NCBI GenBank assembly: GCA_042091275.1
Contig: JBELHR010000039.1
Coordinates: forward strand, 1 to 14,729
Source of the DNA: JBELHR01 sp042091275
Lineage (GTDB): Bacteria; Bacteroidota; Bacteroidia; Flavobacteriales; Flavobacteriaceae
Length of the DNA stretch: 14,729 nt
Reading direction: 5' to 3'
Position 1 is the stretch's first letter; each line of letters opens with the position of its first letter. Under the pieces are notes generated by a model. That model made no database searches, had not been told where the DNA came from, and saw only the letters and a program-made list of their open reading frames with translations. A program made the translations under genes and the position numbers. This document shows positions 8,149-14,729 of the stretch, piece after piece.

Positions 8149-8880
8149 TCAAAAGCTAAGTTGCTCCTTAAACAAATAGGACTGCCTGCGAGATATTTCA
8201 ACTTCTTCTCCAGACTGCATTTCAATCTTGAGTTTTCCGTTAAACCAGGAAACTACTTTTCCCACATGGTTTATATTCAAAAGCTGTTGTCTATTTGCTC
8301 TAAAAAATACTTTGTTTGGTAATTTTTCCTCGATTTGTGCCAAGGACTTATAAATAAGGGGGCGGTTTCCGTCAAAATATACACGTGTGTAATTACCTAC
8401 GGTTTCAAAAAGGGAGATGTTCTCCACTTTTACCAACCAACATTTCTCACCGTCTTTGATAAAGATTTGCTTGTCCAGCTCCAACAGTTGCTGATTGCTG
8501 CCCTTGCCCTCGCTTGTAAGGCTTAGTCGCTTTTTTATTTTAGATATACTCTCTCCAAACCTTTTGGGGTTTATAGGTTTTAAAAGATAATCCAAGGCAT
8601 TATATTCAAAAGATTTTATAGCAAATTCGTCAAATGCTGTCGTAAAAACAACCAAAGGCACTTCATCGAGCATCTCCAATAGCTCAAAACCATCTTTCTC
8701 GGGCATATTGATATCCAAAAAGAGAAGTTCTGGTTTTATCTTTTGGATCAAATCATATCCTTCATCCACATTTTCGGCTTCCCCAACTAAGGATATGCTT
8801 TCTTGAGAAGAAATAAGCTCCTTCAGCTCATTACGAGCCAATCGAGAGTCCTCTACAATTACTGCTTTTATCTTATTCAT
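8149..8880 (-). CDS. LytTR-family DNA-binding response regulator
   Basis: This 243-residue protein has an N-terminal receiver domain (residues 3-118). Acidic residues Glu10 and Asp11, the phospho-acceptor Asp56 in LFLDINMP, the FTTAF threonine and the Lys of LLKPIN are all present. A linker leads to a LytTR DNA-binding domain at about 140-240, with the typical LFETVGNYTRVYF, the FFRANRQQLLNINHV block and a closing ISRRQSYLFKEQL. It should bind promoter DNA as a dimer when phosphorylated. I chose the ATG at 8880, which gives MNKIKAVIVEDS, a standard receiver start. An ATG six codons earlier only adds residues. The chosen start overlaps the last eight bases of the kinase gene, so translation is probably coupled. 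The cognate kinase is the adjacent upstream gene. The target genes are unknown. Confidence 0.94.
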   Translation of the reverse strand: MNKIKAVIVEDSRLARNELKELISSQESISLVGEAENVDEGYDLIQKIKPELLFLDINMPEKDGFELLEMLDEVPLVVFTTAFDEFAIKSFEYNALDYLLKPINPKRFGESISKIKKRLSLTSEGKGSNQQLLELDKQIFIKDGEKCWLVKVENISLFETVGNYTRVYFDGNRPLIYKSLAQIEEKLPNKVFFRANRQQLLNINHVGKVVSWFNGKLKIEMQSGEEVEISRRQSYLFKEQLSF

Positions 8881-9928
8881 CAAGTGGTATTTTAACAATT
8901 GCGTGCACGGATTTATCGGATTCTTCTAAAGTAAATTCAGCTCTTTTCCCGTAGAGAAGATTTAATCTTTTTCGAATATTTTTTAAACCTACTTCAGTGC
9001 TATCGGATTGCGACTTTAGAATTCCGCTATTTATTACTTTTAGCTCTAGAAATTCATCTAGAATATTTGCTTCCAAATGAATAGACCCCCCTTTTTTTAG
9101 GTTGGAGATTCCGTGCTTGATCGCATTTTCCACAAGCATTTGAAGAATCATTGGAGGTATTTGAAAACCAAGAGCTTCTGTATTTATATTCTCGGTGTAT
9201 TCGAGGCGATTTTCAAATTGAATCTTAGCTATACTAATGTAATTTTCTATCATTTCCAGTTCATCCTCTAATGCAATTGCATTTTGATCGCTTTTAGACA
9301 ATGAGTAGCGCAAGGTCTCGGAAAGATTCGTTAGAATCAATCTAGCTTTTGATTTGTCCTCAAGTATTAATCCTCTGATATTGTTTAGGCTGTTAAACAT
9401 AAAATGAGGATTAATTTGTCCTTTTAGTGTATTGAGTTGAGATTCTTTTAGATTGGCCTGTAAACTAATATTCTTCAGTTTGGTATCGCGAACTTCCTTG
9501 TTTAATGCAATTAAGGTAATAGATATATACCAAGTACACCAGGCAAAGATATTAACCAAAGTAGTTGGTAAACTATCGAAAAACCCTATCGGGCTTTGCT
9601 TGTTTAAAAGACCTTCATAGGGGATATCAAGAAGAGGCCAGAGAGTCAATTCCATTATTACAACCCCTAACAAAAGGATAGGAAAAAATCGTTTGACTTT
9701 AGACCACAAGGTCAGGTTTTCTGGAATGAATTTATCGATTAAAAACTGCATTCCAATGGTTAGTAAGATACCTAAATCAAACCAAATACATCCTTCCAAT
9801 ACAAAATAGAGTATCGTGTCCGGACCTTTATCTGAAAATGCTTGAACTTTTAGAACGTAACTCGGAAATAACTGGACAAACCAGACTATGTAGGCAGGAA
9901 GAGCTTTTTTAGAAAAGAAATAAGACAT
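8873..9928 (-). CDS. LytS/YehU-type sensor histidine kinase
   Basis: This 351-residue membrane kinase phosphorylates the adjacent LytTR regulator. About four hydrophobic segments (residues 9-28, 38-62, 82-101 and 114-142) form the sensor part, with no recognisable extracellular ligand domain. A helical linker (145-168) leads to the His_kinase module, with phospho-acceptor His175 in QINPHFMFNSLNNIR. The ATPase part has the N-box VENAIKHG (Asn268), a reduced D-box at VINSG (about 298-302) and the G-box-like GLKNIRKRL (about 314-322). These are typical of the LytS class, which lacks the classical HisKA dimerisation domain. The signal sensed cannot be inferred. The ATG at 9928 precedes the first membrane helix, and the stop overlaps the regulator's start by eight bases. 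Confidence 0.94.
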   Translation of the reverse strand: MSYFFSKKALPAYIVWFVQLFPSYVLKVQAFSDKGPDTILYFVLEGCIWFDLGILLTIGMQFLIDKFIPENLTLWSKVKRFFPILLLGVVIMELTLWPLLDIPYEGLLNKQSPIGFFDSLPTTLVNIFAWCTWYISITLIALNKEVRDTKLKNISLQANLKESQLNTLKGQINPHFMFNSLNNIRGLILEDKSKARLILTNLSETLRYSLSKSDQNAIALEDELEMIENYISIAKIQFENRLEYTENINTEALGFQIPPMILQMLVENAIKHGISNLKKGGSIHLEANILDEFLELKVINSGILKSQSDSTEVGLKNIRKRLNLLYGKRAEFTLEESDKSVHAIVKIPLDE

Positions 9929-9947
9929 AGATCGGTTTAAAGATTTC

Positions 9948-9975
9948 GAAATTTATTAAAATTAAAGCAAATCAA
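9948..9975 (-). promoter_or_regulatory. Weak candidate Bacteroidota-type promoter for the two-component operon
   Basis: On the minus strand TTG (9975-9973) is followed after 17 bases by TAAATTTC (9955-9948), one mismatch from the Bacteroidota -7 consensus TAnnTTTG that pairs with a -33 TTG. It lies 19 bases upstream of the kinase start codon, which would give a short leader. In such AT-rich DNA a match this loose can arise by chance. Confidence 0.25.
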
Positions 9976-10003
9976 TTAGGTAGTCTTTAATTATTGTGGC
10001 GAC

Positions 10004-10058
10004 ATGAATGAGAAAGTGAATCATTTTAATAAGATTTTTAGTGAAGTAAATGTTTTTA
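10004..10058. repeat. 55-base direct repeat, left copy at the scaffold gap
   Basis: This block is identical, base for base, to 10159-10213 on the other side of the N run. The match stops exactly at the N boundary on this side. A perfect 55-base end match is what two contigs from a k=55 de Bruijn assembly would share, so this is most likely one genomic copy shown twice. Confidence 0.93.
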
Positions 10059-10158
10059 NNNNNNNNNNNNNNNNNNNNNNNNNNNNNNNNNNNNNNNNNN
10101 NNNNNNNNNNNNNNNNNNNNNNNNNNNNNNNNNNNNNNNNNNNNNNNNNNNNNNNNNN
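10059..10158. other. Run of exactly 100 N (scaffold gap placeholder)
   Basis: The run is exactly 100 undetermined bases, the conventional filler for a gap of unknown size. Because both flanks carry the same 55-base sequence, the contigs probably overlap and little or no real sequence is missing. Confidence 0.97.
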
Positions 10159-10213
10159 ATGAATGAGAAAGTGAATCATTTTAATAAGATTTTTAGTGAA
10201 GTAAATGTTTTTA
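10159..10213. repeat. 55-base direct repeat, right copy at the scaffold gap
   Basis: This is an exact second copy of 10004-10058, starting at the first base after the N run. From 10214 the sequence continues without further similarity that can be tested, because the left copy ends at the gap. See the left copy for the interpretation as a contig overlap. Confidence 0.93.
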
Positions 10214-10311
10214 AATTCAATATAAACTTACAATCACTTTGAGTCTAATTTTTTAAAATTAGGACAAGCGGTAAAATAATTTGTTTGAGTGGTTTTTAAC
10301 TAATGCTTTGC

Positions 10312-11607
10312 TTAGGGGATCTTCCATATGTCGTTTTCCAGATCGACTTCCCCGCCAATTTGTTCTAAGATCACCTTGTCCGTTACAAGAACACCTTTGA
10401 GCGACATATTTGAAAAATTATCCAAGCCTTGATTAGAAAAATTTTTGCGAGTACGATGAATATTAAACTTTTCAGAAAACTTCTGCCCAAAGGTTTCTTC
10501 CAGCCCCTTTTTGCCAATCATAAATCCTATCAGACCTCCCCAAGTCGCTGTTGGGTTGTCCGAATCCCATCCGGCAAGTGCCCCAATTTGAACGGTTTTT
10601 TTGAAATCTCCTTCTCCGTAGAAAAGACTTACTAGGCTGGCAGCAAAATTAATTCCTGCAGCAAAACATCCGTTACAATACAGGTTTCGCGAAGTTATAT
10701 CATATCCATCTTGACCATTCACTTGATAGCGCAAATAAATGGAATCTCGAGTTTGTTCCCAAGGGATTCCCGACTCGTAAAGACCTTTAGTATAGTCATA
10801 CATTTTGGCAGGATAGCTATCTGGAGCTAGTTTGATTTTTGCTTCTTCCGCCATCCACTTTAATCGTTTTGCTATGCTCTCATCCTTATGCAAGGAAGCC
10901 AAAGAATGCATGTGAACGTAGAATTGGGCAATAGATTCGGATTCTAGTCTAGCGGTAGTTTGTATTGGTAGTTGAGCAATTTGTTCCCCTATATCAGGTC
11001 GGCCTGGGGCGAAAAGACCAAATATTTCAGTTGTGAGCTGGGCATCTATCATATCAAAATGTTCGTTTTGCTCGGGATTACCGGTTTCCGGCGGTAGAAC
11101 TCCTTGAAGCATTAAATCAAAGGCACGTTGATTAGAAACCCACAAGAAGTTTTCTTCTTCCCGGTGAATGTGTTTGATCCATCCTTTTTGTATTTGCTCT
11201 GGACTTAGAATACTCGATTTGGACTCGTACAGCAGCTCTTGATATAGGTACTCGATATCGGTGTCGTCATCGGCACCCCATATTTCTTCAGTACCCCTTA
11301 ACACAAAATCTATAGTTGGAGATAAGTCACTGGGCACCCCTTCTCCCCAAATGCTCGGTTCATCGGGTCCTCCCCAATTTTCTCTTGTATAAAAGTCTCC
11401 CGTTTTTAGATCTCCTACATTACCAATTTTATCCATCTCCGTGACGAGCCCTGTCCAATTAGCAATGCATTGCCCAAGCCAAAAACCGTAGAGTTGTTCT
11501 CCGTATTCTGTCCTAGAGATTTCGATAAAGTTTACTTCGCTATCCTTTTGGCAGGAGGTCATTGCGATTAGGAGGAAAATAGGGGGGAACAGGTAGTTTC
11601 TTATCAC
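10312..11607 (-). CDS. ADP-ribosylglycohydrolase-fold predicted lipoprotein
   Basis: This 431-residue protein resembles the ADP-ribosylglycohydrolase (ARH/DraG) family. The N-terminal motif GFWLGQCIANWTG (41-53) corresponds to the family's GxxxGxAxGDAxG helix. GADDDTDIEYL (111-121) corresponds to the acidic metal-binding DD-T block. GWDSDNPTATWGGLIG (346-361) corresponds to the C-terminal GxDxD metal-binding block. The main metal-ligand acids are therefore present. Unlike cytoplasmic family members, it starts with a hydrophobic segment and a possible lipobox ending MTSC (Cys19), suggesting a membrane-anchored protein outside the cytoplasm. The actual substrate (an ADP-ribose linkage or another N-glycoside) is not readable. 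The start is GTG at 11607, which overlaps the permease stop as GTGA, so translation is coupled. The family call is good, but the localisation is moderate because the lipobox is atypical. Confidence 0.82.
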   Translation of the reverse strand: MIRNYLFPPIFLLIAMTSCQKDSEVNFIEISRTEYGEQLYGFWLGQCIANWTGLVTEMDKIGNVGDLKTGDFYTRENWGGPDEPSIWGEGVPSDLSPTIDFVLRGTEEIWGADDDTDIEYLYQELLYESKSSILSPEQIQKGWIKHIHREEENFLWVSNQRAFDLMLQGVLPPETGNPEQNEHFDMIDAQLTTEIFGLFAPGRPDIGEQIAQLPIQTTARLESESIAQFYVHMHSLASLHKDESIAKRLKWMAEEAKIKLAPDSYPAKMYDYTKGLYESGIPWEQTRDSIYLRYQVNGQDGYDITSRNLYCNGCFAAGINFAASLVSLFYGEGDFKKTVQIGALAGWDSDNPTATWGGLIGFMIGKKGLEETFGQKFSEKFNIHRTRKNFSNQGLDNFSNMSLKGVLVTDKVILEQIGGEVDLENDIWKIP

Positions 11608-12893
11608 TTTTTACGGGTTTTTTGGTAGGTGTATTCTAAAAGGAAACAAAAACACACAAGGCCAATCGCAATATAGACGTCTGTTTTGCTTACCGAATAA
11701 TGCTGAATCAACAGAGCGCATAATGCTAAAAAGCAGCTAATACATCCGAGTAGTGGAATCCATTTTTTAGCTCCAATTTCTTTGGCTTTTTTATAGCCTA
11801 CAAGATTGACAACTGTGAAAATTAATAAAAATCCCACACTACCAGCTGTTGAAATACTTTCGAGTTTTAAGGTGTTTACAAGAATCAAGGTTGCTATTGC
11901 TGTCACGATTACTCCTACTGGTTGTCTCCATAGTTTGCGGGTGAACTCCAAGGGGAGTTCTTTGTCTTCGGCTATTTCAAAATTTACTCGACTGCCTCCA
12001 TAAAGTGATGCGTTTATTGCCGAAAAGGTGGAGATTAAAGCGGCAATGGTTATGATGGTAAAGCCCATCTGACCGAGCATTGGTTTTGCTGCTTCGGCTA
12101 AAGCATAGTCTTGAGCAGTAGCTATATCTTTAAAATCTAGAGACCCAACGGTAATTGCCGCAATAACGATATATAGTAAAATAACGAAGATTACAGATCC
12201 GTAATAAGCTCTAGGAACATTCTTTTGAGGGTTTTTGAGGTCTGGGATCGCATTGGCAATTAATTCAAAACCTTCATAAGCGACAAAAATAACCATTCCT
12301 GCAGCCACTAGCTGAAATGGAGATTCCCAATTTTCTGGAGATAATTGATCTAAATGTGGATTTCCAATTAGGCCATAAGCACCGAATCCAACGAAGACCA
12401 AGAGTATGGTCAATTTTATGACAACTGCATAGGCTTCAATTTTGTCCACAACCGCGACACTGTAATAGTTTATTCCTGTAGCAATTAGAATAATTAGTGA
12501 GGCATAAATGTGAAAGTCAACTACTGTGTCTCCACTAATTTTGAGAAGATTTGGAGCATAGGATCCAAAAGCAGATGCATATAGGGCTAACATGATAATA
12601 TAACTGAGCCATAAAAGATTGTTTATCCCCCCGCTGAAAACTCCAAAACCAAAACCTTGATTTATAAACTTGACGGTTCCACCTCGATCTGGGAATTTGA
12701 GAGAAAGCTTTACATAGCTATAAGATGTAATAAGGGCGAGAATTCCTGCAAACAAAAAAGAGATGGGCGTCCCTCCTTTGGCTAGAGCGACAGCAAGTCC
12801 GAGTACCGCAAAAATCCCACCGCCGACCATTCCTCCAATCCCAATGGATAAGGCTTCGCTTAGTCCAATTTTTTTGTCTTGATTCTCTGCCAT
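11604..12893 (-). CDS. APC-superfamily amino-acid permease
   Basis: This 429-residue integral membrane protein has about twelve hydrophobic segments. The first, GGMVGGGIFAVLGLA at residues 19-33, carries the Gly-rich broken helix (GxGxGIF type) that binds the substrate backbone in APC amino-acid transporters. A later segment VAYEGFELIANAIPDLKNPQKN (about 204-225) contains the family's conserved E-G-F/P-D-xKNPxKNxP signature at the end of TM6. The C-terminus is short and basic. It most likely imports amino acids or related amines by proton symport, but the substrate specificity is not evident. It starts 54 bases after the aceA terminator, so it should have its own promoter; I found only poor matches to one. 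Its stop overlaps the GTG start of the ADP-ribosylglycohydrolase-like lipoprotein, which suggests linked roles in uptake and processing. Confidence 0.9.
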   Translation of the reverse strand: MAENQDKKIGLSEALSIGIGGMVGGGIFAVLGLAVALAKGGTPISFLFAGILALITSYSYVKLSLKFPDRGGTVKFINQGFGFGVFSGGINNLLWLSYIIMLALYASAFGSYAPNLLKISGDTVVDFHIYASLIILIATGINYYSVAVVDKIEAYAVVIKLTILLVFVGFGAYGLIGNPHLDQLSPENWESPFQLVAAGMVIFVAYEGFELIANAIPDLKNPQKNVPRAYYGSVIFVILLYIVIAAITVGSLDFKDIATAQDYALAEAAKPMLGQMGFTIITIAALISTFSAINASLYGGSRVNFEIAEDKELPLEFTRKLWRQPVGVIVTAIATLILVNTLKLESISTAGSVGFLLIFTVVNLVGYKKAKEIGAKKWIPLLGCISCFLALCALLIQHYSVSKTDVYIAIGLVCFCFLLEYTYQKTRKK

Positions 12894-12940
12894 AACTAAA
12901 AATGCTTTACTCTAAGATAAGCAATTTAAGGGGAAGACAG

Positions 12941-12972
12941 AAATAAAACGAGCTGCCTTGATGGCAGCTCGT
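12941..12972 (-). terminator. Rho-independent terminator after aceA
   Basis: A perfect 10-bp GC-rich stem (12948-12957 with 12963-12972, ACGAGCTGCC/GGCAGCTCGT) with a five-base loop is followed on the minus strand by TTTATTT. It lies eight bases after the aceA stop codon. It isolates the glyoxylate-shunt genes from the permease gene downstream. Confidence 0.9.
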
Positions 12973-12980
12973 CTACTTTT

Positions 12981-14606
12981 TTAAGCGGTTCGCAAGGATT
13001 CTTGAGGTTTCACTTTTTGCTTGACTTCAAATTGATTGGAAGTGTTTTTTGCCCCTCCGGCTTTTAAAGCCATTTCGCCAGCAAAATAGGTCTTGTGGTC
13101 GTCTCCCAAATCTGATCCTGCCATTCTCTGATGCTTTACACAGGAAACTCCTTTTCGAATTTCTTGACGTTGCACATTTTTTACATAGGTGAGCATGGCG
13201 TCTTTTCCAAAATACCCTTCTGTCAGGTCGTTCATTTGAAGAGCAGCAGTGTGATAGGTTGGTAAAGTTATAAGGTGGTGAAATATTCCTGCCTCTTTTG
13301 AACTATCTCTTTGAAAACTTTTGATTTTTTCATCTGCTCTAAAGCTAAGTTCAGAATTATCATATTCCGAATCCATCAAATTATTTCTATCATAGGCAGT
13401 CATGTTTTCTCCTTCGAGTTGCATTTCCTCGTATACTTGATTTCTAAAGTTTAAAGTCCAGTTAAATGAGGGAGAGTTGTTGTAAACTAATTTTGCATTG
13501 GGAACAACTTCTCTGACTCTATTTACCATATGAGCAATTTGTTTGACATTTGGAGTAGGGGTTTCAATCCATAAAAGGTCTGCTCCATTTTGCAGGCTTG
13601 TAATACAATCCAAAACAACACGATCTATATTGGATCCCTTTTTGAACTTATAGAGGCCGTTTGCCAATCGTGTAGGCCTAGCTAATTGGCCTTCTCTTTT
13701 TAGAAGGACCTCGTCCTCTTTTGCCTCGGATATATCAATGGTTTCAGCTTCTACAAAAGCTAAATATTTAGAGGCCAAATCGCCAGGTTCTTGGCTGACA
13801 GGAAGTTTTTGAGTAAGGCCTGCGCCCTCCGAATCCGTTCTTGCAACAATTACTCCTTGATCGACTCCTAGCTCGATAAATGCATAGCGTATAGCATTTA
13901 ATTTAGCGATGAAATCCTCGTGCGGAACGGTTACTTTTCCATCTTGATGACCACATTGTTTCGCGTCAGAAACTTGATTTTCGATCTGTATAGCGCAAGC
14001 TCCTGCCTCTATCATTTTTTTTGCTAACAAATAAGTAGCTTCTTCATTTCCGAATCCTGCATCGATGTCTGCTATGATTGGTACGACATGTGTTTGGAAG
14101 TTTTCAATATCCTTTTGTACATCCTCTCCCTCCTCCAATCTTCGGAAAAGGTCATTTAGTTCAATGGAGTCGGCTTGTCTCAAAAAATCATAGATTTCTT
14201 TAATTAATTTTGGAACAGACGTTTTCTCGTGCATGGATTGATCCGGAAGAGGGCCGAATTCAGATCGCAAGGCAGCCACCATCCATCCGGAGAGGTATAG
14301 GTATTTTCTCTGAGTAGTCTTGTGGTGCTTTTTGACAGCAATCATTTTTTGTTGGGCAATAAATCCATGCCAGCATCCAAGTGATTGGGTATATTGACTA
14401 GGATCTAGATCGTATACTTCCATATCCTTGCGCATGATTTGTGCCGTATATTTCGCTATATCAATCCCTGTTTTGAATCGGTTTTGAATAACCATTCGAG
14501 CAGCGTTCTTTGGATTGATAGCAGCCCATGAATCGCCGTGTTTTTCTTTTAGATTTTGAACTAATTCGAGAGCAGATTGGTAATTGCTTTGTGCTAAATT
14601 TTTCAT
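12981..14606 (-). CDS. aceA: Isocitrate lyase
   Basis: This enzyme splits isocitrate into glyoxylate and succinate, the first step of the glyoxylate shunt, in the cytoplasm. The active-site loop reads KQCGH (Lys216, catalytic Cys218, His220) inside SDAKQCGHQDGKVTVPHEDF. Asp180 and Asp182 in IIADIDAGFGN are the Mg-binding acids, and VARTDSEGAG follows at about 254-263. The length of 541 residues and the Gln in place of the second Lys of KKCGH match the longer Pseudomonas/Acinetobacter-type isocitrate lyases (P. aeruginosa reads KQCGHQDG), not the roughly 434-residue E. coli form, so the Gln is normal for this subgroup. The start ATG at 14606 follows an AT-rich leader. Malate synthase ends 75 bases upstream, so the pair is probably aceB-aceA. 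The gene is complete and looks functional. Confidence 0.97.
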   Translation of the reverse strand: MKNLAQSNYQSALELVQNLKEKHGDSWAAINPKNAARMVIQNRFKTGIDIAKYTAQIMRKDMEVYDLDPSQYTQSLGCWHGFIAQQKMIAVKKHHKTTQRKYLYLSGWMVAALRSEFGPLPDQSMHEKTSVPKLIKEIYDFLRQADSIELNDLFRRLEEGEDVQKDIENFQTHVVPIIADIDAGFGNEEATYLLAKKMIEAGACAIQIENQVSDAKQCGHQDGKVTVPHEDFIAKLNAIRYAFIELGVDQGVIVARTDSEGAGLTQKLPVSQEPGDLASKYLAFVEAETIDISEAKEDEVLLKREGQLARPTRLANGLYKFKKGSNIDRVVLDCITSLQNGADLLWIETPTPNVKQIAHMVNRVREVVPNAKLVYNNSPSFNWTLNFRNQVYEEMQLEGENMTAYDRNNLMDSEYDNSELSFRADEKIKSFQRDSSKEAGIFHHLITLPTYHTAALQMNDLTEGYFGKDAMLTYVKNVQRQEIRKGVSCVKHQRMAGSDLGDDHKTYFAGEMALKAGGAKNTSNQFEVKQKVKPQESLRTA

Positions 14607-14641
14607 AGTTTTAGAAAATGTTATTGCGTGTTAATAATTAG

Positions 14642-14683
14642 ATCCTGTCGGTTGTTACAGCAATCGCAGGATTGTTTTTTTTT
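14642..14683 (+). promoter_or_regulatory. Hairpin with T-run between aceB and aceA, oriented like a plus-strand terminator
   Basis: ATCCTG (14642-14647) pairs with CAGGAT (14667-14672), and CGGTTG (14649-14654) pairs with CAATCG (14661-14666). A single bulged T lies between the stems and the loop has six bases. On the plus strand the one imperfect pair is a G-U wobble and the hairpin is followed by a run of nine T. On the minus strand that pair becomes an A-C mismatch and no T-run follows. It therefore reads best as an intrinsic terminator for RNA made antisense to aceA. It could instead be an intercistronic structure in the aceBA mRNA. Confidence 0.5.
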
Positions 14684-14729
14684 AAATGTATTTGTATGCC
14701 GGTAATGTCAGAAACTCTTCAAAGGCATC
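14682..14729 (-). CDS. aceB: Malate synthase, C-terminal end (partial, runs off the window)
   Basis: The last 48 bases on the minus strand read in frame as DAFEEFLTLPAYKYI followed by TAA. The block EFLTLPAY resembles the C-terminus of malate synthase A (the FLTLPxY end seen in AceB proteins), and malate synthase commonly precedes isocitrate lyase in glyoxylate-shunt operons. The enzyme condenses glyoxylate with acetyl-CoA to form malate, completing the shunt that aceA starts. Only the final 15 residues are in the window, so the call rests on this short motif and on its position 75 bases upstream of aceA on the same strand. Confidence 0.75.
   Translation of the reverse strand, partial: DAFEEFLTLPAYKYI

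Larger units (their letters stand above)
9929..10311. other. Gene-free interval containing a scaffold gap
   Basis: This 383-base interval separates the end of the ADP-ribosylglycohydrolase-like gene from the start of the kinase gene. It holds 100 N and two identical 55-base blocks. The rest is very AT-rich. There is a short AT palindrome at 10245-10262 and a weak promoter candidate just upstream of the kinase. I see no gene, RNA gene or convincing terminator. Its true length is uncertain because of the gap. Confidence 0.85.

Noticed and set aside
10004..10213. The 55-base direct repeats as an attachment site or insertion-element boundary
   Set aside because: They end exactly at the N run, have the length of a common assembler k-mer, and no integrase, transposase or cargo gene is nearby. 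An assembly overlap is the simpler explanation.
10245..10262. Perfect AT-only-core palindrome CTAATTTT/AAAATTAG as a possible terminator of the ADP-ribosylglycohydrolase-like gene
   Set aside because: The arms contain almost no GC, a hairpin would have a tiny loop or a short stem, and it lies 50 bases from the stop without a clear T-run on the minus strand. It is probably AT-rich background.
12912..12940. CTG-N18-TATCTTAG upstream of the permease as a Bacteroidota promoter
   Set aside because: Both boxes have a mismatch to TTG and TAnnTTTG, so it is too weak to list, although a promoter is expected in this 54-base space after the aceA terminator.
12981..14606. Gln in place of the second Lys of the KKCGH isocitrate lyase motif as a sign of inactivation
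   Set aside because: The long Pseudomonas-type isocitrate lyases have KQCGH naturally, and the catalytic Cys and His and the metal-binding Asp residues are present.

Overview
The window looks like chromosomal DNA from a member of the Bacteroidota, most likely a flavobacterium-like marine or freshwater organism. The reasons are the AT-rich base composition, short signal peptides ending in NAQ or QAQ, a LytS/LytTR two-component pair of the Bacteroidota style, a tandem M16 peptidase pair, a DUF547 protein, and the long (541-residue) form of isocitrate lyase. This assignment is an inference from gene content. Every gene I can support lies on the minus strand, so transcription runs from the high-coordinate end to the low-coordinate end.

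Read in the direction of transcription, the window opens with the last 15 codons of malate synthase (14682-14729), followed by isocitrate lyase aceA (12981-14606). Together these are the two enzymes of the glyoxylate shunt. A hairpin lies between them and a clean intrinsic terminator follows aceA. Next is a two-gene unit, an APC-family amino-acid permease translationally coupled through a GTGA overlap to a predicted lipoprotein with an ADP-ribosylglycohydrolase fold (10312-12893). A 383-base interval follows. It contains a 100-N scaffold gap flanked by two identical 55-base copies of the same sequence, which is almost certainly an assembly join and not biology.

The third block is a LytS-type histidine kinase and LytTR response regulator with overlapping reading frames, followed after 45 bases by a fatty-acid hydroxylase/sterol desaturase family membrane enzyme (7222-9928). 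The fourth block is a pair of M16 peptidases separated by one base (3701-7106). The first carries the zinc-binding HxxEH motif. The second has lost it, keeps the R/Y substrate-binding motif and has a LolA-like C-terminal domain. This looks like an exported two-subunit protease, and it ends in a strong terminator. The fifth block (1631-3558) holds a four-helix membrane protein built from an internal duplication, a YeeZ-like NAD(P)-binding protein and a DUF547 protein. The last block (12-1497) is a secreted TPR protein followed by an OmpA-type peptidoglycan-binding lipoprotein, suggesting a cell-envelope role.

I saw no CRISPR array, tRNA, rRNA, insertion sequence, phage gene or defence system. 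Most of the window is ordinary core and envelope gene content. The points most worth a second look are the false gap at about 10.1 kb, the oddly oriented hairpin between aceB and aceA, the extracytoplasmic ADP-ribosylglycohydrolase-like lipoprotein coupled to a permease, and the internally duplicated membrane protein.
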